64,000 bases of DNA. Source: Aporrectodea caliginosa (Eukaryota > Annelida > Clitellata > Crassiclitellata > Lumbricidae). A program made the translations under genes and the position numbers. Of this stretch, positions 11,901-23,900 are shown piece after piece. Within the stretch, counting starts at the first letter, position 1, and each line of letters starts with the position of its first letter. The notes beneath the pieces were generated by a model. It worked only from the letters and a program-made list of their open reading frames with translations. It was not told the origin of the DNA and searched no databases. The stretch covers positions 442,001 through 506,000 of the forward strand of contig JACEVL010000837.1 in the NCBI GenBank assembly GCA_020284085.1. The letters are read 5' to 3'.

Positions 11901-14900
11901 ACCAACTGAATCTCAAAGATGCTGAGATACGGAGGCTGAAGGAAGAGCATGACAGATTCAAAGAAGATGCGGAATCACGAATTGAGGAGTATAAAAGTCA
12001 ACTGCAGATGGCTGTCAAGGAATCTGGCCAAAACTTAAGCTGGGATTTTGACCAACTGAATCTCAAAGATGCTGAGATACAGAGGCTGGAAGACATGCTT
12101 ACAAGACTGCGGGATGAGATGGAAAATTGCATCAGGGAGAAAGATAATGAAATCAGTGAACTCAAAGAGAAAATCGTCGCTGCAAAGGAAGAATCGGAAG
12201 ACCTGGACAGAGCACTTATCACGTCAAGAGAAGAGGTCCAAAATCATCTGAAAGAAATTCTTAATCTCAAATCGGAACTTTCACAAATCCAGGATGAAGC
12301 AGCAGAATCCCAAGCAAAGAGTAACTTTGAATTAGAGGAGCTAAAGGCAGAACTTTTAAACGTCAAAGCATTGGCCGTTGAAAGGGAAAGCCAGTTAGAT
12401 CAGACTGCAGAAGGCATAAGGACGGAGCTTTACAACACAATGCAAGAAATCGACGAAAAGAACAAGATTATCAAGGATCTAGAAGAAGAGGTTCTTCACG
12501 TGAAACAGGGTGCCGAGCATGAGGTTGAGGAGAAAAATACCCAGGTAGCAAACCTGGAAGATCTCATGGAGAAACTGAAGAAAGATTTTGAGGGTTCAAT
12601 GGCTGAGAAGGTTGCAAAGATTAAAGAACTTCAGGAACAGCTTGAACAGAAAGTAGAAGGTCATATCATGGATAAAGACACTGAGATCGAGAACATGAGA
12701 ATTGAATTGCTAACAATGAAAGAGCAATCGGAAGGTCGTACGAAGGATAAGGATGACGAAATTGAGAGATTGAAAACAGAACTCGTCATGATTAAGGAGG
12801 GGATCGAAAAGAACGCTGAGAATGGGGTTTCTGAAGTCGAGAGATTAACAGCCGAACATTCCGAAGTCAGAGACGAGCTGGAAGACAACATTAAGGTCAG
12901 GGATGTTGAAATCGAGAATTTAAAATTACAGGTCGTTAAGATCAAAGCTGAGTTTGAAGATCGGTGGAAGAACAGCGATTGTGAATTGGGGAACGCGAGA
13001 ACGGAACTTCTGGCAGTTAACCAAGAATCTCAAAACCTGATAAGAACCAAAGATCAACAGATTAGTCATCTTCAAGAAGAACTTCTCAAGCTCAAGGACA
13101 TTGAAGGTCAGCTCAAGGACACTGAAGGTCAACTTAAGGACATTGAAGGTCAACTCAAGGATGTTGAAAGTCTGCTCAAAGACACAATTTCTGCAAACGA
13201 GAGATTAGATGCAGAGCTTGTCAAAGTCCGTGAACAGAATGAAAATCTTATCAAACACAAGGAGAGTGAGATGGAGAGTTTGAAAGACGATATTACAAAG
13301 AGCAGGAAGGAAGCAGATGATCTCGTTTTAAGTAAAGACTCCGAAATACAGAAGCTGTTAACAGAAATTGACTGCTTAAGAGAAGAAAGCAACAGGGTGC
13401 AGGCATCCAGCGACACAAAAATAGAAAATCTCGAAAAGAGACTTGAAGCATTCCAGAACGACGCTCGTAATACGGAGAATCTGAATTCAGAACTGCAGGA
13501 GTCGAGAGCGGAGTGTGAGAGGATGAAGTTGGTCATTGATAAACGGGAAAGTGAGATTGAACAACTGAGGGAAGAAGTCGCTAGAGGAAAGAATCTGATG
13601 GAATCGTCGTTCGAGAGAAAAGAGAATGAACAGATAGATGAATCAAGCCCAGTCCAGGTGAGCATTAAATAATTATTAATTATATAGTTAATTATAATCT
13701 GACTCAGCCTTCCCCTTCCTACGGGGCAATGGTAATGTAGGACGGATCAGAGCCACACAGGCTGCCATACAGTTATAAAATTGACTCTTGTTTAACTTGT
13801 TATCGTGTGTTCCTACTATTTCAGGTTATCATGCTGCGGTTTGTCTGATTGAATTGAATAATAATTATAATAATAATAACAATAATAAAATTATTATTAT
13901 TATTATTATTAACTAACCTAGCAACTTTATTAATTTATGTATGTATACTTAACACTTAAAATGCACTCCGAAACATTAACACTTTCATGACGAGAGTGTA
14001 CGAAAAGTGACTGGGAAACCAATGCAGCTCGTCATCAAAATGTTAATGAACTTCTAGCACCGGTTAGGATGTTGTAGGCAAAGTGCTTTTGTAAAGTATA
14101 TAAGTGTTGAGATGCTTTCTTATTTATTTATATTCTGAATGAGTGAGTAATGTAGTGACTTCATTTATTTTATTTTCTATATTTCATTTATTATTTTATT
14201 TCTTTTTGATTTATTATATCATTTTATTGATTTATTTTCTAAAATTCAGATAAAATCAGTATCTAATCACAAGGCATTTATAAGACTTTTATAAGATGTA
14301 TGAACACCAGAGTGTGGTTATGCAATGTGTAATATAAAGAATATACTTACTTACTTGCTTATTGTTATCACTGCAAGAACATTTTATGTTATGTTAAGAC
14401 AACTTCTTCACCATCTTCTTCGGGTGAAACGGTGGCCACGTTGGAACTGCGACTGAAAGAACGTGAGGAACGGGAGAACAAACTCAAGCAGTTGACGTTG
14501 AAGGCGAAGAAAGAGTCGGCAGATCTCAGGGCTAAGGTAATCGTAATCATGATTGTAATCATGATCGTAAACATGATCATATTAATTTTGTAATCATAAT
14601 TGTAATCTTGATCATAAACATGATCATACTTATAATCATAATAGTAATTGTAATCTTGATCATAAACATGATTATACTTGTAATCATAATTGTAATTTTG
14701 ATCATAGTCATATTTGTGATCGTAATCATGATCATGATTGTAATCATGATTGTCATCATAATCGTGTCGTTAATCATGATCGTAATCATAATCATTATTG
14801 TAATCATAATCACAATCATACTTGTCATTGCGAATTTATAAAAGTGCCATTGCCAAAAAGAGATTCGTAAGGGGCATTCAAGGTACTAGTAATGGTTAGG

Positions 14901-17900
14901 GGCGATGGTAAAATGAGCAGTAGGACAGATGGGCACCTTGCAAGCTGCTGTACAGTTAAATTCAACTCCTGTTAAACTTGTTATCATCTGTTACTACTAT
15001 ATCATGTAATCTTACTGCGTACTTGTCAGTTTTGAATTAATAAACTAAAATATTATTATTATTATTTGTGCTTTGCAGCTGACTGCTTGTCAAAAAGAAC
15101 TGGATGTCGCCTCTGCGAAACTGCTTGAAGCTAGCAGTCACAACGAGAGCAATCAGTCAATACAGTACCAGGTAGATTGTCTGTTTACTTGAGAGAAAAA
15201 AATCCTGTTTTAACACTTTAACGATGATCTGCCTTGGTTTCCCAGTCGCTTTTAGTACACTCTCGTCGTTAAAGCGTTAATCTTCCTTAAAATAGCAGTT
15301 ACTGATCTGTATGTAGATACTACACATGTTCATTAGATCATGTACAGGTATGTTTTATGGCCATTTGAAAACTTACCTTTTTGACCAGGATGGAGTTGGG
15401 AGTGCTGCTAAGTAGTTACCTTGAAGGGCGCTATATAAATTTTTGAACGAATGAATAACATACTAAATTAATTAGTAATAATTGTGTAGCGTGATAGCAG
15501 TGCTGTAGAGCTGATTACATTAGACTTGGTAATTGTAATTAGTAAAGTCTTCTATTGTGCTGGTTTCCACTGCGCCAAGGGCATTAACCGATGGCAAAGC
15601 AAAACTCAATCAAGTCAACATACAGAAAATCAATCCACTATAGAAGAAGAAGAGCAGTCCCTTAAGCTGGTGCTGAGGCAGCCATGGGTATGAAGTCTTA
15701 GCAACTTCATTTTCTTAGCCTCGGCATATGAGGACAGATGGCCAGTCCTCTTCCTCACCATCTCATCTTCCCACCGACAGTGTACAGTCAGTGTACTCAT
15801 TATAGCTGAGTTCGCTAGGGGGCATATGCAGAACAGAAATCTCAAACCAAATTTCTGCCCTGGTGGAGATTTAAACCCTGACCTCTCGATTGACAGTCCA
15901 GCACGCTAACCACTACACTATCGAAGACCCTAACTGGGTAATAATAGTTGTGTTTTTCAGTTTTAGAATCAACTAGAATTTGCATTTTTTTTTTAGAGCT
16001 TGCAGACAGAGTATGACAAATTGGAGTCGCTGCATGAAGCTGAGAAAAGCGCACGGCTGGAGTTGCAGAAGAGTTTGAAGCAGGCGGTCGACGAACTAGC
16101 GAACGTTAAAGTCACTGCGGCTGAACTGACCGAAGAGAAATCGAAAATGCAGTGGGATCTGCAGAAACTGGAGAAAGATAAGAAGGTTCTTGATTAATGA
16201 CTCTTATTTGTAAGGAACTAAGGGGCCGTACTAAACGGATGGTCCCTAACCGTAATAAGTTATGGCGAAAATTTGGCAGTTGATGTAATTGTGATATTAA
16301 CATACTGATAATGTACTGTATGTATGTATGTATATGTGCGTATGTGTGTGTGTGTATGTATGTATGTATGTATTTGTATGTATATGTGTGTGTGTTTTTC
16401 TGGTCTCTTTCTGGATTGCTTTGTATTGATACAAACAGATTATTCATTTGTTTGATTTCTGTATTTTTTACTGACATGTGATGATATCACCATTCAGCTT
16501 TATTATATCTCTGTTCACGTTTGGCTAATTATAATATTTCTTTGGCTAATAATTTTCTTGCTAATAATTTTTTTGCTAGAATTTTCTCTTATTCTCTGTT
16601 ACTCAGTTTGCGTATGTTACAAATTTTCTTAATTTAATAATAATGATAATAATGGTATTCAGTTATTGTTTAAAAATTGATTTTTGAATAGGAACTGGAG
16701 ACGTTGCGTGTGGAAAAAGAACAAGAGGTTCAGGCAGAGCGGATCCAACGAGAGCAGTTGGGTCGAGACAAATTTGAAGTTAGCATTTTGATACTAATAT
16801 ATTAATAATTAATTAATTATTATTCATGCTGTGAGGATCATGGGAACTGGCTATTCATTAATTTATAGTAAGTAATAATTATGGAGCATTTAAGTAAGTA
16901 AGTAAGTAAGTATATCCTTTATTGAAAAACCAACTGCTAACCGCATTTTGGTGTACAAAGATCATCAAATATAAAAAAAATTAAGTATAAAGCTTCCGAT
17001 GTGACAAAAGCGCCACCGGACAAACACACACATTATTACATTACTGGCTATTATTCTATTGTGGGTTCTAATAATTATGGAGCGAGCCCAATATGTAAAA
17101 AGATAGCAATTCCAAAGATGTGCTCTTACTTGCACAGAATAGTTTTTACACCCTCAGGATTTATACTTTGGATCTAATGACTTTGATATTTTTAAATATA
17201 AAATTAGATTTAAAATTTTTATAATCTAATTTTATAATATTTTTTAAAATATCTTTAGATTTAGATAATTTATTTGTTTATTCAGTTTAAATTAAATAAA
17301 AATTTAAAATAATTCTTTTTTACAGCAGGAGTTACACTTTGGGCTTAAATTTTATTTACTATTTTTTAATTATAGATCATTAGGTAGTATATTAGTTTGT
17401 TTTTGTGTGATTTTATTTCATTTGGTTCTTTTGTTAACGGATAATTTATTTACTTGTTTTAAGCTGGAGAAGAGAGCAACGAAAGCAGAGAGCCAGATGA
17501 AAGATACGGAGGATGAGATGAAGATGGAGATTAGACAGCTTCAGGACCAACTAAAGGCAGCAAAACAGGAACTGGATTTTGCTAAGACAGTGAGTTGCTA
17601 TGGACTAAATATCTGTGCCTCAGTCATTATCTCAAATATTAAACCAAACTTATAAAAAATTCAGTAATTGTTGTAGGTTACTTAGTGTTTACTAATAAAG
17701 TTGTGTTATTTGCTGATTAAAATTAAATTGTGTTAACAAGGTTTTTAATTTTGAAATGCATTACTAGATGTAACAAGGTCAAATAATTTTCTTTTTTCAT
17801 TCATTTCCGTTGTTTCGTTTTTTATTTCTTTGAAAAAAACGACGTTTGTACAGTTTTTACTGATTTTACAACTATGAGGTAGAGAGAAAGGACAGATAGA

Positions 17901-20900
17901 GAAGACAGTTGACAGTTGATACTATAATCAGAATTGAATATATCGGTATAACAGACAGTTTGATGTGATATCTGACAGGATCTCCAACAGACAAATATGA
18001 TGGATCTGGAGATTGCGGATTACGAGAGAGCCGTAAAGACCCTGCATGGAACGGTGGCTGACCGAGATGCCAAGCTCAAAGCCCTACAGGAAGAAGTGGA
18101 TCAGCAACAGGAACAGAGAGCCGCACTGCAGAAACTTCTGGGTATGTGTACGAACAAATGTGTGTCTTTGCTGTGTGTGTCTGTCTGTGTGTGTGTCAGT
18201 CTGTGATGTTGTATGCCTTCCTTTATTCTTGCCTCTTGCTTTAACAGAATTTGCTTGTCATACAGGTAACACACACATGCATGCACACACACAGACACAC
18301 ACATGCAGACACACACACACTCATAGACACACACAGAGTGACACACACACAGACACAACACACACACCTACACACACATTATTGCATTAAGTTACACAAT
18401 AATTGTCCATGCATTTCCAACATCACATTACATCTGTCCATTATCTTACATTACATTATTGCATTTGAATTAAATTTAAAATAAATTTAAATTCGATGAC
18501 ATTTTTTCAGTAATTGTCTGTTTAATGAATTTTTTTCTTTGATTTAAATTAGATTCTTCTGGAAGTCAGTATTCGCAGTTGGATGATCACTGTAGCAAAC
18601 TGAAACAGCTTCTTGTCAAATCGAAGAAAGACTTGGCCGAAGCAAAGAAGCTGGTGAATACCAGATTTAACATTATCCATAAAGGGCATTCAATCTGTCA
18701 CTGTATCAAGGATTTGTTAATGTTCTTCCTATAACTCCAATCAATTAGTCAATCGGTCAATCAATCATGTATGAATTTTCTTTCCTTTGTGCTATAGACT
18801 CTGATTACCAATCTATTGATTGGTAATCAGTTAGTCATGTGCTAATGTTTCTGCCATAATCTCTTAATCACTGAATCAATCATCAATCAATAAATCAATC
18901 ATCAATCAATAAATCAGTATATTGATTAATTGCTGTGCTATAAGCCAAAGGGGAGATTCTCTCCTAAGAACTATAATTGAGGGAAGAATGGAGGGGAAAA
19001 GTCAGGAGGAAGACCAAGAATGATGTCAATAGACTGGATGATGAAGGAAGGTTTACAGCAAGCTAAAGGAGAGAGCTGGACAGTGAGAAGAAAGGCAACA
19101 TTGGAAAAGGCAGAGAACCAAAAGAACAGGGTGGTCATGGATCCTGGAAACCTGGAAAGTCATGGAATTTGACTTTAAGAAAATGTACGGCCTGGAAAAA
19201 ACTGGAAAATCAGGTGTTTTCCAAAAAAGTCCTGGAAACTCGTGGAATTTGAAATAGCTGGGTCATGGAAAGTCATGGAAAATGGAAAAATCATTAATAG
19301 ACGTAATAGGCCTATCTAATCATATTTTAAAATTTCCAGAAATATTACATCGATAAAGCAATTAGAAAGTAGGTCCTTTTACATCCAAAATAAGTCTTAA
19401 AAGTCATGGAAAAAGGCCATGGAAAGTCATGGATTTTTGTTTTGTTAACCTTGTGGCAATCCTGAAAGAAGAAGAAGAAGCCAAAGGAAGTGCAAATCTT
19501 TTTTCTTTCTAGTGTGTGGTTGAACCCAAGAGCTAATAAAGGAAACGTTTAAGGTACGGATCGTCATTGGAATAAACAGCTTTGTGTACTTACAAACAGA
19601 AGTTTGCATTGGAAAAGTAATCATGCTGGAAAATGAACTTATTCCTCTGTTGAACTGTTAATAGGAAGGAGAACAGCGGACGACAGATGCTCAGATGAGA
19701 GGCCAGCTGGAGAGACTGACACAATTAACCGAGGAACAAAAGGTTAATTATCAATCAATCAATCAATATTCATATTAATAAAGTTGACAAAGATCCAACT
19801 CTTTACAAGTATTAATTTTTGTGAGAGTATTTTTTGGGGGTAAACCAGCCTCGGTTTCATCCAGGTTTGTTGAAATTGGTGGAGCAAGCTGTAATCAGTA
19901 CTTCTCTGCATTCTGTCGCATTATTTGTTTATTTGCCTTATTTATTAACCCCTTTTGTTTTATTTATTTACTTTATGACATACTATTAAAGCATGATATG
20001 TGGAGATATTCGTTGCATAAATGTAAAGCTTTTTCTTTGGGATCTTGAATGAGTCTCTCTGTTTCTCTGCTGCTGAAATTTGCTAATTGATTAGAATTAG
20101 CTGTTTGTCTAAAAATATCTAATCGATTAGCTAATTGAGAAGTTAAATTGCTAATCAATTAGAATTAGAATTAGCTACTGAAATTTGCTAATCGATTAGA
20201 ATTAGAATTAGCAGAAGCTTGTAGCTAATCGATTAGAATTAGAATTAGCTGTTTGTCTAATTGATTAGCTAATCGATTAGCATCTAATCGATTAGTCACA
20301 CATCTCTGCCACTGATTTCACTCAATAATTAAAATACCGTAAAAAAATAAAACTAAATTTGGTTGTATAGTAATTTTTACTGCGCTTTCGTCTCCAGATT
20401 CAGATATCGTCTCTCACTGTGGAAAACCAGAAGCAAGCGGAGAAGTTGCGCCTGCATTCCGATAGTCATCAGAGGACAGCACAGTCGCTGGAACAGCGGG
20501 TTCAGTCATTGGAACAGGACCTCCAGGTGTCGAGGTCAGAGATGGCTGCAATCCAAGCAGAATACGATGGCTATAAGGTGAGATACTTCTCATAGTCATT
20601 TCTTCTAAATCTGAGATGTTCATTCACTTATAAAGTAAGGTCAGCAATTCATACATTTGTAAGCTGAGAGAAGGTATTTATTCTAGGGCTGGGCATTTAA
20701 CGCGTTACTTAACGCAATTAATGCATTAATTAATTAGCGCGATTAAATTTTTTAACGCAGTTAACGATTGTCACTGCGCCCAATTTTTTTTCTAGAAATG
20801 CGCTAAAAACAATTCTTGATGAAAACCGCTCAGTTTAAACTTTAAACTTAAAAGTAAACACTAAAAAGTAAAAATAAGTAGTAAAAGCATTGTGTGCTTT

Positions 20901-23900
20901 TTGTTTATTGACTGCAATCATTTATATAGCGCTTATTCAACGTAATTACTCCGAGTCGGTACAGTAGTTGTACTTGTTATCTATAGTGACATGCATTAAA
21001 AATTAATCGCGGTGTTAAAAATTTTAATCGCGGCGTTAAAAATTTTAATCGTGTGATTAATTTCTATTAAAGTTTTTAATCGTTGCCCACCCCAATTTAT
21101 TCATATGTAAGTGTCATGTGAGGTAATGTATTAATTTGTAAGGTATTCATTCATTCATTCGAATCTACCTCGAACCACTGTAACAACCCTTGACAGTTTG
21201 CTCAGCCACAATTGTCTGTGAGGAAGGCAATAGGAAACCACCTCACTCATCCCTGGATGGCATAAAAGCCAATTGGGCAGAGAACTCTTCATCATCATCT
21301 ATGTTGACTTTTGTTGATATTATTATTATTACTCGTAAGGTAAGCGTGCCTATTGTTTGGTTAATTCTTTCATTTTCTTGTGATAACAGGTGAGAGTTCA
21401 CAGTGTCCTGAAGACCCAGAAGACTCGTTCAAGTGCCGGTGACGATGTTTCTGTCGAACAGGAACGATTTGAAAGGTTATTTTTTGATTGATTGATTGAT
21501 TGATTGAAGCTATTTCTCGAATCACAAGCAACAGAAAAAAAGGCACAAACATATATACGATGCATTTACAAAAAGTTCTCTGCTGTTGGTGTCAAAGGGG
21601 CAATCCTAATCAGATGTGGTTATTTATATAGCACTATTAACCTAAATTAAACTGCACAAATAACACACAGTTTTAGGTAGGGGAATGCCGATAGTGTAGC
21701 GGTTAGCATGCTGGACTGTCAATCGAGAGGTCGGGTTCAAATCCCGCCAGAGCAGATATTCGGTTAGAGATTTCTGCTCCGTAGCAAACTCAGCTATAAT
21801 GAGTACACTGTCGGTGGAAAGATGAGATGGCGATGGAGAGGACTGGCCACATGCCCTCGTATGCCGAGGCTAAGAAAATGAAGTTACTAACACTTCGTAC
21901 CCATGGCTGCCTCAGAGCTAGCTCTTCTTCTTGCATGAATCAGTGAAGAGGGTATTAATAAATTCAATGTTCTGTATGTTGGATGATTTTCTGGATACTT
22001 CCTGTTTGTGCTTTTTGTTAAAAATAAAACTTTTATATATTGGGGAAAACATTTATGAAATGGCTGTTTACAATTTTCTTTCCAGGCAGCAAATGGAAAA
22101 GTTAGTGGAATCACTGAAGACAAGATTGGCTGATGTCAGGTTGGTTACCAGTGGCAACACGGTTCTTGTTCTGTTTCTTCTTGGGTTATCCTGATCATGA
22201 TGATTATGATCTCAATGATCAAGTTCCTCACAATCAGTTATTGTCATTACTGGTCATCAATTAACTGTTTTCAAACTACAAGTAAACCCGTGATCCACTG
22301 TTAAGGTTTCATTTTAGCCAATATTGTAAAGAATTACTTATGCACCGTTGGTTGAATTCTGGCCTCCCTGCTTTATCAGATTTTATTGAACGGTTTATTA
22401 TTATTATTATTAATTAAATTTGTAACGCACACACAGTCACACCGAACTGTGAATCTGAGGCGTGGATAGTCAGCTGTCAGAGGAAGAAGTAAGTATATTC
22501 TTTATTAAACCGGTTGCAGGAGAGCCGCACTCCGGTGTACAAACATCATAGGACAAACGAAGTACAGCATTCTTCCTACGAATGTTTTCCTCGTATTGTT
22601 GTCAATTTTCGTTTGTAATGACGCTTAACATCGTAGTAAGCTAGCGCAGAGAGTGCCTCTGAGTAGGTCTCCCTAGTGGCGCTATATAAATTCTGGGAAT
22701 GGATGGGTGGAAGTATCTTAGTAGAAGTCACCACAAATTCTCTCAGTGTAGAGCTGCCTTTACCGAACTTCCTAAACAATGGATATTTCTTTTTGAATGA
22801 TGTCATGGAGAACCAAAACTTTTTCGTTTCAATGATCAATGGATGTTTCGTGCAGTCAACAGATGGCTTCCGTCTCCTCCGAGTATGATCTTCTCCAGGA
22901 GGAACATGACCGACTCCAGATGCGCCACTCAAAGCTCATCGCCGAAATGGAAACAAACGAACGCGGATGGAGAGATAGGTACAGACGATTGGATCGTAAT
23001 GTCTGTCTGCGGACATTTCACTGAAATGTCTAACTGTTAATATTACATTACATTAAGGTACTATGTGTGTGTCAAAGTATTTATATGGTGCCTTTTGGGA
23101 ACTTTTCCAAAGTTGTATAAGTATTGTATTGTACTGTATCTGTAAATTTAAATAGTGCCACTCACAGTGCTAATTGGGTAACCCTGTAGTATTGGGACTT
23201 GGATAGGTTTGTTGGACGTTTTGAGCCCACAGGTAACTACTAAAGTTGTTGTTACTAATTAGTTCTGTTGCTATTAGTGATTTAATAAATGACTCTGAAT
23301 TGAAACTGAATTCATTTCGAGTACATTTATTGAGCCCACATATAGAGAAAATCAAGTTGAACATGAAGTATTAGAAAGTTAATAATGATTTCGATTCTCA
23401 GATAGTAATTATTTCCTCTATTGTTTGCTGTCTTTTGTGATTGAAATTTGACTTAATTTTCTTCATGATGTAGGTTGGAGAAGTTGAACACTGAGAGTTC
23501 GTTGAACAGCATGAAGAAGGTAGAAGTCATTCAGCAACTGAGTATGCAGAGCGAAGTCATTTCATCCAGCTACAAGGTCTCGAGAATGATTTTTTAATTG
23601 TTTTCATATCATTATTTAGAACAGTGCTTCTCAAAACCTGTCTTTTTAAGCAATCGTATGACTACCATTGTCTGTCCTTTCCACAGTTTCACAAGCACCG
23701 TGAATTGTATTAGATAGATATATATTCATTTATTCGATCATATCAAGTTGACTTAATACAACAGGTTACAAATAGATTTGGCAATTATTCTTCAGTAATT
23801 TCTCTGGTTCGGGTCAGGAGTGCCGCATATGAGTTTTATCTTGAAATGGTGCTTTATAAAATGTCTAATTGCAATTACAATGATTTTCAAATTGTCTGAT

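Noticed and set aside
21700..21760. Functional tRNA gene in the SINE head
   Set aside because: Good A and B boxes, but it is repeated at four other loci with the same non-tRNA body and lacks a proper acceptor stem.
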